Numbered from the stretch's first letter, positions 17,323 to 29,618 are shown. The stretch is 57,479 nucleotides of DNA from Paractinoplanes toevensis (GCF_018332695.1 NZ_BOQN01000096.1:1-57479), one strand, 5' to 3'. Translations and numbers: made by a program. Notes: generated from the letters alone by a model not told the origin.

Positions 17323-17379
17323 GCTTCCGCAGGCAAGATCGGCACCGGGGTACGCGGCGTCGGGGAGGACAGTGCAATA

Positions 17380-18078
17380 TTGGACCGCATGAGAGCCCGG
17401 GTACTCGTCGTCGATGACGACCCAGCGTTGGCCGAGATGCTCGGCATCGTTCTGCGTAGTGAGGGTTTCCTGCCCTCCTTCGTCGCCGACGGCGAACGCG
17501 CCCTGGCCGCTTTCCGGGAAAGCCGGCCGGACATCGTCCTGCTCGACCTCATGCTGCCCGGCATGAGCGGCATCGACGTGGCGCGGGCGATCCGCGCCGA
17601 GTCCGGCATCCCGATCGTCATGCTCACCGCCAAGAGCGACACGGTCGACGTCGTGCTCGGGCTCGAGTCCGGCGCCGACGACTACGTGGTCAAGCCGTTC
17701 AAGCCCAAGGAGCTGGTGGCGCGGATGCGTGCCCGCCTGCGCCGGGGCGAGGACGCCGCGCCCGAGACACTCACCATCGGGCCGCCCGGCAACCAGATCA
17801 CCATCGACGTCCCGGCCCACACCGTGTCCCGCGACGACGACGAGGTGAAACTGACCCCGCTCGAGTTCGACCTGCTGGTCGCGCTGGCCCGCAAACCGCG
17901 GCAGGTGTTCACCCGCGAGGTGCTGCTCGAGCAGGTCTGGGGTTACCGCCACGCGGCCGACACCCGGCTGGTGAACGTGCACGTCCAGCGGCTGCGGGCA
18001 AAGATCGAACCGGATCCGGAACGGCCGGAGATCATCCTTACCGTTCGTGGGGTCGGCTACAAGGCGGGGACCGGGTGA
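17380..18078 (+). CDS. mtrA: Response regulator MtrA (OmpR/PhoB family)
   Basis: Regulates cell-cycle and cell-wall genes with kinase MtrB. TTG at 17380 is favoured because GGGGAGG lies 11 nt upstream and the N-terminus MDRMRARVLVVDDD matches mycobacterial MtrA (MDTMR). Receiver Asp is in VLLDLMLPGM, the switch Lys in YVVKPFKPKE. The winged helix carries LTPLEFDLLVALARKPRQVF and VNVHVQRLRAK. Length 232. Next to mtrB and lpqB in the conserved order. Confidence 0.96.
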   Translation: MDRMRARVLVVDDDPALAEMLGIVLRSEGFLPSFVADGERALAAFRESRPDIVLLDLMLPGMSGIDVARAIRAESGIPIVMLTAKSDTVDVVLGLESGADDYVVKPFKPKELVARMRARLRRGEDAAPETLTIGPPGNQITIDVPAHTVSRDDDEVKLTPLEFDLLVALARKPRQVFTREVLLEQVWGYRHAADTRLVNVHVQRLRAKIEPDPERPEIILTVRGVGYKAGTG

Positions 18079-18108
18079 TAGCCCCGAGGGGCTAACCTTG
18101 CCCGCGAG

Positions 18109-19782
18109 ATGCGCGCCCCGGCCTGGCTTCCGATGCCCATCCGGCGCACCCTGCGGGTGCTCCGGCGATACTTCCGCGTGGCCGTACGCCGGCTGGAGCG
18201 GGTGCTGGCCCCGGCCCGCCGCGAGTGGCGCCGCTCCCTGCAACTGCGGGTGGTGGCGCTCACCCTGATCGCGTCGAGCCTGCTGGTCGGCGCGTTCGGC
18301 TTCTTCGTGGCCCAGCGCAGCGCCAAGATCCTGCTGAACCGGGCGCAGGACGAGGTCCAGGCGTCCATGGACAGCAAGGTGAAATACGCCGCGTCCCAGC
18401 TGAGCGTGCACCGCCAGGCCCGCGACCCGCGGCTGCAGGCCACCGTCAACACCACCGTGGACGTGCTGGCCGACGACGACCCGGCCGAGTCGGGCGGCTC
18501 GGTGGTGTCACTGCGCGCCGACCAGTTCACCACCGAGATCGACGCCGCCACCTCGGCGAAGATGGACACCTCCGAGCTGATCACCGCCGACCTGATCCGG
18601 TCCGTCTCCCGCGACGGCAAGGTCGCCGAACAGGTTCGCACCGCCGAGGTGGAAGGACGACAGACCAAATTCCTGGTGTACGGGTCACCCGTGCCGACCA
18701 GCTTCGGTCACGTCGAGCTCTACTACCTCGTGCCGCTGACCACCGAGGACAGCGCGGCCAACCAGATCCGCACCACCGTGCTGGCCACCGGCCTGGCCCT
18801 GGTCATCCTGCTCGGCGTGGTGGCCGGCCTGGTCACCCGCCTGGTCGTGCTGCCGGTGCGCGATGCCGCCCGCACCGCTCAGCGGCTCTCGGCCGGTCTG
18901 CTCGACCAGCGGATGAAGGTGGACGGCGAGGACGACCTGGCCCTGCTCGCGGCCTCGTTCAACCAGATGGCGGCCAACCTCCAGCGGCAGATCGTGCGGC
19001 TCGAGGAGATGTCCCGGCTCCAGCGCCGTTTCACCTCGGACGTGTCGCACGAGTTGCGCACGCCGCTGACGACCGTACGGATGGCCGCCGACCTGATCTT
19101 CTCCGAGCGGGAGGAGTTCGATCCGGCCGTCGCCCGCAGCGCCGAGTTGCTGCAGGCCGAGCTGGACCGCTTCGAGAGCCTGCTCACCGACCTGCTGGAG
19201 ATCAGCCGGTTCGACGCCGGCTTCGCCGCTCTGGACGCCGAGCACACCGACCTGGTGCCGATCGTGCACCGGGTCGCCGAACGGCTGACCGGCCTGGCCG
19301 ACCGGGTCGGGGTCAGCATCGAGCTGCGGGTGCCGGAGGCGCCGGTGATCGCCGAGGTCGACCCGCGCCGGATCGAGCGGGTGCTGCGCAACCTGGTCGG
19401 CAACGCGGTCGAGCACGGCGAGGGCCGCCCGGTGCAGATCACCCTGGCCTGCGACGATGCGGCGGTCGCGGTTACCGTTCGCGACCACGGCATCGGCCTC
19501 AAGGCCGGCGAGGAACGCCTGGTCTTCAACCGGTTCTGGCGCGCCGACCCGTCCCGGGCCCGGCAGACCGGCGGCACCGGCCTCGGCCTGTCGATCAGCG
19601 CCGAGGACGCCCGGCTGCACGGCGGCTGGCTGGAGGCCTGGGGCGCTCCCGGCGAGGGCGCCCAGTTCCGGCTCACCCTGCCGGTGCGCTCCGGCGACCG
19701 GTTGCTCGCCGCGCCGCTGCCGCTGATCCCGCGCGACCGGGTGCCGGCGATCGAGAGCGACGAGACGGCCGAGGTGGTCTGA
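18109..19782 (+). CDS. mtrB: Sensor histidine kinase MtrB
   Basis: A 557-residue membrane kinase partnered with MtrA. TM1 is near residues 45-65, followed by a long extracytoplasmic sensor, TM2 (VLATGLALVILLGVVAGLVTRLV) and a HAMP linker. The H-box is FTSDVSHELRTPLTTVRMAAD; the ATP-binding lobe has LRNLVGNAVEHGEG, VRDHGIGL and GGTGLGLSISAEDARLHGG. Its TGA overlaps the lpqB ATG by one base, so kinase and lipoprotein are translationally coupled. Confidence 0.96.
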   Translation: MRAPAWLPMPIRRTLRVLRRYFRVAVRRLERVLAPARREWRRSLQLRVVALTLIASSLLVGAFGFFVAQRSAKILLNRAQDEVQASMDSKVKYAASQLSVHRQARDPRLQATVNTTVDVLADDDPAESGGSVVSLRADQFTTEIDAATSAKMDTSELITADLIRSVSRDGKVAEQVRTAEVEGRQTKFLVYGSPVPTSFGHVELYYLVPLTTEDSAANQIRTTVLATGLALVILLGVVAGLVTRLVVLPVRDAARTAQRLSAGLLDQRMKVDGEDDLALLAASFNQMAANLQRQIVRLEEMSRLQRRFTSDVSHELRTPLTTVRMAADLIFSEREEFDPAVARSAELLQAELDRFESLLTDLLEISRFDAGFAALDAEHTDLVPIVHRVAERLTGLADRVGVSIELRVPEAPVIAEVDPRRIERVLRNLVGNAVEHGEGRPVQITLACDDAAVAVTVRDHGIGLKAGEERLVFNRFWRADPSRARQTGGTGLGLSISAEDARLHGGWLEAWGAPGEGAQFRLTLPVRSGDRLLAAPLPLIPRDRVPAIESDETAEVV

Positions 19783-21593
19783 TGCGGCGTTACCTGGTCG
19801 TCGCGCTGGTCGGTGTCCTGCTGGCCGGCGGTTGCGGCATCCCCGACGACACCGACGTGACGGTGATCGGGGACGGGCCGTCGGCGGGCTTCGGCGGCGG
19901 GGACGACAGCACCCCCTCCGAGCCACCCGCCCGTGATTCGGCCAGTGACGCCGTGCAGTTGGTGACCAACTACCTGATGGCCGCGGCCGGCGACCCGGAG
20001 GGTGCAACCAACCGGGTCAAGGCGTTCATCGCCGACGACGCCAAGGCCGGTTTCCAAGCCGGCCCGGACGTCCGGGTGATCCGCCTGGCCGACAAGGTGC
20101 TCTTCACCCCGGGCGACCCGGAGGTCGTGGTCAGCGCCCAGCAGGTCGGCACGCTCAAGAGCAACGGCGTGCTGGAGCCGTCGCCCGATCCGTCGCCCGC
20201 GGTGACCGACTACAAGTTCCAGGTCGGCCCGGTGCCCGGCAAGGGCGGCCTGTTCATCCTCGCGGCGCCGCGCGTCCTGCTGCTGACCGACACCGCGCTG
20301 AACGACTACTACCTGCGCCACACGATCTATTTCTGGAACAACGACAACACCGGGCTGGTCCCCGACCTGCGCTACATGCCGCGCAGCCTGCCCAGCGTGC
20401 AGCAGCCCACCACGATCCTGAGCTGGCTGGTCAACGGGCCGGCCTCGTGGCTGGGCGACACCGTGCACCCGCTGCCGTCCGGCACCGCCGCCCCGGACAA
20501 CGTGCCGGCCGCCGCGAACGAGACGCTGCAGGTGACGCTGAGCGCGCAGGCCGTACCGGCCGGCGACGAGAAGGCGCTGGACCGGCTGCGCCGGCAGTTG
20601 CAGTGGTCGTTGCGCGACCTCATCCCGCGCGACCTCGAACTCAAGATCGGCAACCAGGACCCGGTTCGCTACTCCAGCATCGACTACCAGGACAGCAACG
20701 TCGCCTCCCGGCTGGCCGACCGCCCGGAACGGTTCGTGATCTACAACGGGACCATCCGGCGGCTGACCGACTCGGCGCAGCCGACCGAGCCAGTCCCGGT
20801 GATCAAGGCGCCCGACAACAAGGGCTTCTCGGCCGCCGCGATGAGCGCGTCCGCCACGCACACGTTCCTCGCCGTGGTGACCGGCACCGGCAAGAACCGC
20901 AAGCTGCGGGTGGCCGTGGCCCGGACCGGCGAGCAGAGCGATCTGCTGGACATCGGCGGCATCTCCGGTGACCTCGGCCGCCCGGTCTGGGCGGTCACCC
21001 CGGACAACAACCCCGGCGGCGCGATCGGGCTGATCACGCTGGGCGGGAAGCTGTACAGCTTCGGCTCGGGCGGGTCGAAGGCGTCGGCGGTCGAGTGGCA
21101 GGGTGACCCGGGCGCGATCACGGCGATCTCGGTGGCGCCGGACGGCTACCGGGTCGCGCTGGTGGCCGGCGGCCGGCTGTACCGCACGGTGCTGGACACC
21201 GGTGGTGACACGCTCACCATGAGCGCTCCCGAGCAGCTGTTGCCGCCGAACTTCAGCTCGGTCGCCGCGGTGGCCTGGAGCAGCGAGACCTACCTCGCGG
21301 TGGCCGGCACCCGCTCGGACGGGCGGTCCGCGGTGATCGACGTGACGGTCGACGGTGCGCTGACCTATCCCCGGCTGACCGACATCGGCAAGGAGACGGT
21401 CACCGTCCTCACCGCCTACCCGGCCAACCCGCTGTCGCCCGAGGAGAGCTCCGACTCCGAGTCGTACGAGACCGACGGCGACGCCTGGGACGTACTCGGC
21501 GAGCCGGTCCGGATCACCGTGGCCGACCTGGCCGGCCCGACCGTGAGCCCGCAGGCCGGTGCGGTGCCGTCCGCGCCGTTCTTCCTCGACTGA
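19782..21593 (+). CDS. lpqB: Lipoprotein LpqB, MtrB-interacting
   Basis: A 603-residue lipoprotein: MRRYLVVALVGVLLAGGC is a signal peptide ending at the lipobox Cys. An N-terminal domain and GerMN-like domain (LSWLVNGPASWL, LQVTLS) precede a beta-propeller-like C-terminal half. In mycobacteria LpqB binds the MtrB sensor and tunes MtrA phosphorylation, so mtrA-mtrB-lpqB work as one circuit. The start overlaps the mtrB stop. Confidence 0.93.
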   Translation: MRRYLVVALVGVLLAGGCGIPDDTDVTVIGDGPSAGFGGGDDSTPSEPPARDSASDAVQLVTNYLMAAAGDPEGATNRVKAFIADDAKAGFQAGPDVRVIRLADKVLFTPGDPEVVVSAQQVGTLKSNGVLEPSPDPSPAVTDYKFQVGPVPGKGGLFILAAPRVLLLTDTALNDYYLRHTIYFWNNDNTGLVPDLRYMPRSLPSVQQPTTILSWLVNGPASWLGDTVHPLPSGTAAPDNVPAAANETLQVTLSAQAVPAGDEKALDRLRRQLQWSLRDLIPRDLELKIGNQDPVRYSSIDYQDSNVASRLADRPERFVIYNGTIRRLTDSAQPTEPVPVIKAPDNKGFSAAAMSASATHTFLAVVTGTGKNRKLRVAVARTGEQSDLLDIGGISGDLGRPVWAVTPDNNPGGAIGLITLGGKLYSFGSGGSKASAVEWQGDPGAITAISVAPDGYRVALVAGGRLYRTVLDTGGDTLTMSAPEQLLPPNFSSVAAVAWSSETYLAVAGTRSDGRSAVIDVTVDGALTYPRLTDIGKETVTVLTAYPANPLSPEESSDSESYETDGDAWDVLGEPVRITVADLAGPTVSPQAGAVPSAPFFLD

Positions 21594-21594
21594 A

Positions 21595-22323
21595 GTGCTC
21601 GCGCTGCTCGGTGATCTCGCCGATCTGGTGCTTCCGTCGCCGTGCGCGGGCTGCGGCGCCGAGCGGATCCCGCTGCGGTACGGCATGTGCGGCACGTGTG
21701 TGACGGTCCTGGAGGCGCTGCGGCCGTTCCGCACCGCTCCGGACCCACCGCCGGTGGGTCTGCCCCGTTGCGTGGCCGTGGGCGCCTATCAGGGGCCGTT
21801 GCGGGGTGCTCTGCTCGCGTACAAGGAGCGCGGCCGGCACCGGCTCGCCCGGCCGCTGGGAATGCTGCTCGCGACGGCGGTGGTGGAGCTGGCGCCGCGC
21901 GGCCGCCCGGTCACGCTGATCACCGTGCCGTCCACCGCCGCGGCCGTCCGGGAACGCGGCGGCGACCACATGGCACGTCTCGCCGGACAGGCGGTGCGGC
22001 GGCTGCGCGGGGCGGGTTGGGAGGCTGGCGTCATCCGGCCGCTCCGAGCGTTACCGCGGCCTGACTCAGCGTCACTGTCGGCGGCCGAACGCCGTGCGGC
22101 AGCTGAAAGTTCGCTGCGAATCCGGTCCGCTCTGATCGGGTTTCGCCGACGCGCGACGCCGTTCGGAGGCACGCTGGTGGTGGTGGACGACATCGTCACG
22201 ACCGGGGCCACGCTGGCCGCCGTGACGCGTCGCCTGAAGGAGGCGGACATGCAGGTCACGGGCGCCGCGGTGCTCGCCGCCACCCGGCTGCGAAGAACAA
22301 CTCGAGGAAGTTTCGGCGGATAA
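21595..22323 (+). CDS. ComF family phosphoribosyltransferase-like protein
   Basis: About 242 residues from the GTG at 21595, one nt after the lpqB stop. An N-terminal zinc-finger-like pair (CAGCG, CGTC) precedes LLAYKERGRHRLA and the phosphoribosyltransferase motif LVVVDDIVTTGATLAAV. ComF proteins support DNA uptake in naturally competent species. In actinomycetes this gene usually follows lpqB, with unclear function. Confidence 0.9.
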   Translation: MLALLGDLADLVLPSPCAGCGAERIPLRYGMCGTCVTVLEALRPFRTAPDPPPVGLPRCVAVGAYQGPLRGALLAYKERGRHRLARPLGMLLATAVVELAPRGRPVTLITVPSTAAAVRERGGDHMARLAGQAVRRLRGAGWEAGVIRPLRALPRPDSASLSAAERRAAAESSLRIRSALIGFRRRATPFGGTLVVVDDIVTTGATLAAVTRRLKEADMQVTGAAVLAATRLRRTTRGSFGG

Positions 22324-22641
22324 GCACCTGTGGGTACCGAAAGGGCCAAAGGTCAGGGATTAGCTATCCGAAACGAGGGGTGACGCGGGAGCATCGGCAC
22401 GTTAGCGTCTTGGTGACGAGGGTAAGCGTCATCGCCTACCCAACCACCGGGAGAGCGCGGGTCATCCGCTTCATAGCCACCGGAAAGGAGTCGTCTCTTT
22501 CGCGATCGGTCACGCCGCGTTAACTCCCTCATCCGAGCCGAGACCGGCGTCACCGCAGAAGCCAAGCGCGTCGCATTTCGGCGCCCCCGGCACCCGTCGA
22601 TCAGGGCGCCCGCAGAACAGAAACGTTGGGGGAGGTCACGA
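22324..22641 (+). promoter_or_regulatory. 318-nt leader and promoter region of hpf
   Basis: No gene is visible. GGGGGAGG (22628-22635) is the ribosome binding site for the GTG at 22642. The region has several inverted-repeat fragments but no element I can name. Long leaders before hpf often carry growth-phase promoters. Confidence 0.35.
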
Positions 22642-23268
22642 GTGGACATTGTCGTCAAGGGCCGCAACGTAGAGGTTCCCGCCCACTACCGGGAACATGT
22701 CGCCGAGAAGCTGAGCAAGGTCGAACGGTACGACCAGAAACTGATCCGAGCCGACGTGGAGCTGTTCCACGAACGCAATCCGCGCCAGTCCGACACGTGC
22801 CAGCGAGTCGAGATCACGGTCATGACCAGAGGGCCCGTCGTCCGCGCCGAGGCCTGCGCGAAGGACTTCTACGCAGCCCTGGACTGCGCCATCACCAAAC
22901 TCGACGGCAGACTGCGGCGTTCCGCCGACCGTCGCCGAGTGCACCGCGGGCGGCACGCGCCCGTTTCGGTAGCGGCCGCCACCGCGGGCCTGCCCACCGA
23001 CCTCAGTCTGGCCCAGCCGGCCACCGAGGAGTCGTCCTCATCCATCGCCACCGCCCTCCTGGAGCACGACGGAGATCAGCCGTGGCGCATCGTGCGGGAG
23101 AAGGAACACCCCGCCGACCCGATGACCGTCGATGACGCTCTCTTCCAGATGGAGCTCGTCGGCCACGACTTCTACCTCTTCCTCGACAAGGAGAGCGGCC
23201 GCCCCAGCGTCGTCTATCGGCGACGCGGCTACGACTACGGGATTCTTTCCCTGGAGACCACCGCCTAG
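22642..23268 (+). CDS. hpf: Ribosome hibernation-promoting factor, long form
   Basis: Binds 30S subunits and dimerises them into inactive 100S particles in stationary phase. The 208-residue length marks the long form. The N-terminal S30AE domain begins MDIVVKGRNVEVPAHYREHVAEKLSKVERYD. A linker leads to the C-terminal dimerisation domain (DPMTVDDALFQMELVGHDFYLFLDKESGRPSVVYRRRGYDYGIL). GTG start with GGGGGAGG. Single gene, convergent with the tandem GNAT. Confidence 0.95.
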   Translation: MDIVVKGRNVEVPAHYREHVAEKLSKVERYDQKLIRADVELFHERNPRQSDTCQRVEITVMTRGPVVRAEACAKDFYAALDCAITKLDGRLRRSADRRRVHRGRHAPVSVAAATAGLPTDLSLAQPATEESSSSIATALLEHDGDQPWRIVREKEHPADPMTVDDALFQMELVGHDFYLFLDKESGRPSVVYRRRGYDYGILSLETTA

Positions 23269-23274
23269 CCGGTC

Positions 23275-24411
23275 TCAGCCATCAAGCCGGGGGCCTTCGG
23301 TCAGGAGGTCCTCGGCCAGGAGGACGAATTCCACGTCGTCCACCCGCCCGCCGTCGGGGCCGGGCAGGCGCGATCTGAGGTACGCCTCACGGCGGAACCC
23401 GGCCTTCTCGAGTACCCGTTGCGATCCCACGTTCGTCGGAAGCGTCCCCGCGATGAGGCGGGCGATGTCCGTCTCCGCGAACGCCCACAGCGCGACCAGC
23501 TGGGCCGCCCGTGTCGCAAAGCCGCGACCGCGGAAGGCCGGCAGCATGCTGTACCCGATCATGGCCTGTCCGGTCACCGGCTCCTGATAGAACAACCCGA
23601 TCTCACCGGCCGGCGTGCCGGTTCCCGCGTCGACGATCACCAGGTCGGCGCGGGTGCCGGCCAGCCAGTGCGCCGCCGCCCGCTCGCACCGGTGCCGCAC
23701 CACCTCGGCCGGTGGCGGCTCCGGCGGCACGCTGGTCTGCCACACCTCGGGCAGGTTGCGCACGGCGGTGGCGAAGGCGATGTCGTCCGGCCCGAGCGGG
23801 CGCAGCGTCACGACGCCGTCGGTGAGCTCCCCGCCGGGCAGGTCGGGCAGCAGCCGGGGGATCGGGTCACCGGGGTCGCCGGCCACCCGGGCGAACGCGA
23901 TCAGGTCGTCCCGGCCGCCGTCGCGGTCGGGCAGCGCCGCCCGGCGTACGCCCTCGCGCTGATAGCCCGCCGCGAGCGCGACACGCTGGCTGGCCGGATT
24001 TTCCCAATGGGTGAGTAGTTCGAGGCGGGCGAGCCCGGTGCCGAGTGCGTGCGTGCTCAGGGTGCGTACCGCCGCGGTGGCGACGCCGCGGCCGCGCGCC
24101 CAGGACCCGACCCAGTACCCGATCTCGGCCTGCCCGCGAGCGGGCACCACCTTGTCGAAACCGATGCCGCCGAGCAGCTCGTCGGTGTCCGGGTCGGCGA
24201 TCGCGTAGGCCGCTCCGCCGTCGGCAAACACCGAGGTCACGCCCTCGGCGAGGAAGCGTTCGGCGTGTGCGAGGGTGAACGGCGAGGGCAGCGGTGGCAG
24301 GAAGCGGTGGCAGAGCGGATCGTCGTAGCCGGCCGTGACCGCTTCGACATCGTCCGGGCGAAATGCCCGTAGACGCACCCCAGTTCCGTCGATCTCCCCA
24401 GTGGTGCTCAA
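23275..24411 (-). CDS. Tandem GNAT acetyltransferase
   Basis: Two RimJ/RimL-type GNAT domains fused, about 378 residues. Domain 1 has IGYWVGSWARGRGVATAAVRTL and ENPASQRVALAAGYQREG; domain 2 has IGYSMLPAFRGRGFATRAAQLV and NVGSQRVLEKAGFRREA. Both acetyl-CoA loops look intact. The TTG at 24411 is preferred because GGAGG lies 4 nt upstream; the in-frame ATG at 24480 lacks a binding site. The substrate is unknown. Confidence 0.85.
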   Translation of the reverse strand: MSTTGEIDGTGVRLRAFRPDDVEAVTAGYDDPLCHRFLPPLPSPFTLAHAERFLAEGVTSVFADGGAAYAIADPDTDELLGGIGFDKVVPARGQAEIGYWVGSWARGRGVATAAVRTLSTHALGTGLARLELLTHWENPASQRVALAAGYQREGVRRAALPDRDGGRDDLIAFARVAGDPGDPIPRLLPDLPGGELTDGVVTLRPLGPDDIAFATAVRNLPEVWQTSVPPEPPPAEVVRHRCERAAAHWLAGTRADLVIVDAGTGTPAGEIGLFYQEPVTGQAMIGYSMLPAFRGRGFATRAAQLVALWAFAETDIARLIAGTLPTNVGSQRVLEKAGFRREAYLRSRLPGPDGGRVDDVEFVLLAEDLLTEGPRLDG

Positions 24412-24585
24412 ATCGCCTCCATTTGGTGCCGTTTTCGGGGGTAATCCTGCCGGAAGTCCTGCGCTCTCAGCGAACTCCATGCCACGTTTCGCACCTTTTG
24501 TGCGGTTTACCGGAGGCTCGGGTCACAGGTTCCGCGGGAGGGTGCCTACGATGGTCCGGCAGACTGTCTAGGGGAGCGCTGACCC

Positions 24586-27474
<2,889 letters not shown>

Positions 27475-27486
27475 CCCTTCCTCGAA

Positions 27487-27519
27487 ACGGCCCGCCGGCA
27501 TCTGCCGGCGGGCCGTTTT
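27487..27519 (+). terminator. Terminator of secA
   Basis: ACGGCCCGCCGGCA (27487-27500) pairs with TGCCGGCGGGCCGT (27503-27516), then TTTTG. A classic Rho-independent terminator 12 nt after the stop. Confidence 0.85.
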
Positions 27520-27573
27520 GTGTGCTGGCAAACGGTGGCAAACTGAGCCGATCGCGAGCAAGGAGGTGGATCT

Positions 27574-27792
27574 GTGGTGGAGCCCCGGTTCCTGCTGTTG
27601 TCCGACGTGGCCACCGAGCTGAACGTCTCGGATTCGCAGGTCTACCACATGGTGCGCAGCGGCGAGCTGCCCGCGATCAAGGTCGGCGGGCGCGGTCAGT
27701 GGCGGGTGGAGCGGGCCAAGCTGGAGGAATACATCCAGCAGAAGTACACCGAGACCGCCGAGTGGGTGCGCGGCAACCCCCTGACCGAGTAG
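27574..27792 (+). CDS. Small helix-turn-helix DNA-binding protein (excisionase/MerR-like fold)
   Basis: A 72-residue protein whose LLLSDVATELNVSDSQVYHMVRSGELPAIKVGGRGQWRVERAKLEEYI is a winged helix-turn-helix of the excisionase type. It starts at GTG 27574 with a perfect AAGGAGGTG upstream. It lies between secA and the Rv3235-like gene, in chromosomal rather than mobile context, so it is more likely a conserved regulator than an excisionase. The target is unknown. Confidence 0.85.
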   Translation: MVEPRFLLLSDVATELNVSDSQVYHMVRSGELPAIKVGGRGQWRVERAKLEEYIQQKYTETAEWVRGNPLTE

Positions 27793-27905
27793 GCCGCTTT
27801 GCCCCTCTTCCCGCATCGGTAGAGGCGCGTTGACCCTCCCGCCACCGCAGCGGAACAATCGTTGTCGCAAGCAAACGAAGGCAAAAGCAATGATTGGCGG
27901 TGCAA

Positions 27906-28475
27906 ATGAGACGGACGGTCGAGATCGCTCCGCAGGGGCCGCGCCCCTCGATCAGCCTCCGCCGGGTCCCACCCTGCGAGCCGCCCTTCGACGACGAGGT
28001 CGAGCCCGCGGTCTGGGCGACCGCCCACCAACTGGCCTTCGACTGGCCACCGGCGCCACCACCGCCGCCACCCGCACCGCCGCCACCGCCCGTGCACCGG
28101 TCAGCGGTGGTCGGCGCCTCGCAGGACGCCAAGCTGGCCGTCCACCGCTTCATGCGGATGTGTGTCGAGGTGCTCAACGGTCATCGGCCGCCGGCTCATC
28201 TGCGCCCGCTGTCCCGGCCCGAGGAAGCGGCCGGGGTCGTCGCGCAGGGCCTCGCGGGTGCGCGTCGCGTCGCCGACCTGCGCCGGGCGTCCGGTCGGCG
28301 GCCATCCCGTCGCGCCGCACCGGTCGCGGTCGTCCGGCTGCGCATGTGCGAGCCCCGCCCCGGCGCGGTGGAGGCGGCCGCGGCCCTGGTGACCGGCGAG
28401 CGCACGTGGGCGATGGCCCTGCGGATGGAGCTGCACCAGCAGTCCTGGGCCGCGACGACGCTGCGGCTCATCTAG
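27906..28475 (+). CDS. Rv3235 family protein
   Basis: About 189 residues. It has a proline-rich stretch of repeated APPPPP near residues 50-65 and a helical C-terminal domain (AKLAVHRFMRMCVEVLNGHRP, LRPLSRPEEAAGVV, VVRLRMCEPRPGAVEAAAALVTGERTWAMALRMEL). The arrangement downstream of secA matches Rv3235-type proteins. The start is uncertain: TTG 27894 or ATG 27906. The function is unknown; no catalytic residues recognised. Confidence 0.75.
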   Translation: MRRTVEIAPQGPRPSISLRRVPPCEPPFDDEVEPAVWATAHQLAFDWPPAPPPPPPAPPPPPVHRSAVVGASQDAKLAVHRFMRMCVEVLNGHRPPAHLRPLSRPEEAAGVVAQGLAGARRVADLRRASGRRPSRRAAPVAVVRLRMCEPRPGAVEAAAALVTGERTWAMALRMELHQQSWAATTLRLI

Positions 28476-28488
28476 ACCCCCGGGGCGC

Positions 28489-28968
28489 CTATCGGTCGGT
28501 GGTGGCGGTGGGCGTCCCGGGCTCGGCAATGGCACGGCCGGAGAGCGGGCTCGAATAGACGATGCTGGTGGTCACCGCGCCCAGGCCGGAGATGCGGCCG
28601 TTCACCTCCTCCAGGTGGCGCATCGAGCGGGCCATGACCTTCAGGACGAAGCAGTCCTCGCCGGTCACGTGGTGGGCCTCGATGATCTCGGGAGTGGAGT
28701 CCAGCAGGGCGTGGAACGGACGGTAGTTACCGGTGGGGTAGCGGAGGCGGACGAAGGCCATCACGGTCAACCCAACCCGCTCGGGGTCCACCGTCGCCCG
28801 GTAACCGGCGATCACACCGGCCTCCTCCAGGCGGCGGACCCGCTCGGTCACGGCGCTCGGGGACATGGACACCGCGCGAGCGAGCTCGGCATAGGTGGTG
28901 CGGCCGTCTCGCTGCAATTCGCTGAGCAGGCGCCAGTCGGTGGCGTCGGGTGTGAAGTCCACGGGCAT
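28489..28968 (-). CDS. Lrp/AsnC family transcriptional regulator
   Basis: A 159-residue one-component regulator. The N-terminal HTH is DWRLLSELQRDGRTTYAELARAVSMSPSAVTERVRRLEEAGVI, and the RAM effector domain follows (VTGEDCFVLKVMARSMRHLEEVNGRI). These regulators bind amino acids or related ligands and often control the divergent neighbour. Here that is the rhodanese gene, whose start is 94 nt away. Confidence 0.92.
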   Translation of the reverse strand: MPVDFTPDATDWRLLSELQRDGRTTYAELARAVSMSPSAVTERVRRLEEAGVIAGYRATVDPERVGLTVMAFVRLRYPTGNYRPFHALLDSTPEIIEAHHVTGEDCFVLKVMARSMRHLEEVNGRISGLGAVTTSIVYSSPLSGRAIAEPGTPTATTDR

Positions 28969-29062
28969 GCAGGCAATCTACCGGGCAATCCTCGGTGGTC
29001 GTCGGTGAGCGCCGGGGAAGATCACTGTGCTGAGCCGGAAACCGTCCGTAGCGTTCTGGGGC

Positions 29063-29539
29063 ATGACGACCTCTATCGCCGCCGCCTTCTTCGCGGCAAA
29101 ACTCCAGTTCCAGACCGACGTCGCCGACGTGGCCACCGCCTTGCGGAGCGGCGAGCCCGGCTTCGTGCTGGTCGACTCGCGCAGCACGGTCGCATGGGAG
29201 CACGGGCACATCCCGGGGGCCGTGCACCTGCCCACCGCCGAGATCGCCACCCGGGCCGGTGAGCTGCTCGACCCGGCCGTGCCGGTGGTCACCTACTGCT
29301 GGGGTCCGGGCTGCGACGGCGCCACCCGGGCCGCGCTCGCGTTCGCCCTGGCCGGGTACACCGTCAAGGAGATGATCGGGGGCGTCGAGTACTGGGTCCG
29401 TGAGGGACTCACCCTGCGTACGTCTCGGGGCGACATTGCCGCCGCCGCCGACCCGCTCACCGCGCCCGTCGCCCGCCCGCTCGTCGCGGCCACCGCCGTT
29501 CCGATCGCCGTGCCCGCCGCGGTCGCCTGCGGCTGCTGA
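29063..29539 (+). CDS. Rhodanese-like sulfurtransferase
   Basis: About 158 residues. A rhodanese domain follows FQTDVADVATAL: FVLVDSRSTVAWEHGHIPGAVHLPTAEI, then the active loop YCWGPGCDGATRAAL with the catalytic Cys, and GYTVKEMIGGVEYWVREG. The ATG at 29063 gives a short Ala/Phe-rich N-terminus without a clear signal peptide. The C-terminus is Ala/Val-rich and ends ACGC within a tandemly duplicated stretch. Divergent from an Lrp gene, its likely regulator. Confidence 0.88.
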   Translation: MTTSIAAAFFAAKLQFQTDVADVATALRSGEPGFVLVDSRSTVAWEHGHIPGAVHLPTAEIATRAGELLDPAVPVVTYCWGPGCDGATRAALAFALAGYTVKEMIGGVEYWVREGLTLRTSRGDIAAAADPLTAPVARPLVAATAVPIAVPAAVACGC

Positions 29540-29618
29540 AGGCGGGCACCCGGCCGGCCGCGTGCCGTGCCCGCCGCGGTCGCCTGCGGCTGCTGATGGC
29601 GGCCACCCGGCGCGCCAC
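29507..29618 (+). repeat. 57-bp tandem duplication across the rhodanese stop codon
   Basis: The 33 nt at 29507-29539 recur exactly at 29564-29596 (period 57), and the following 20 nt are also largely shared. The first copy encodes the last codons and TGA of the rhodanese; the second lies in the intergenic gap. Nineteen codons per unit means that loss of the first stop would extend the protein in frame. Confidence 0.75.

Noticed and set aside
15124..18411. Minus-strand frame of 1095 codons
   Set aside because: Lies opposite efeO, efeB and mtrA, all of which have full motif support. No recognisable domain.
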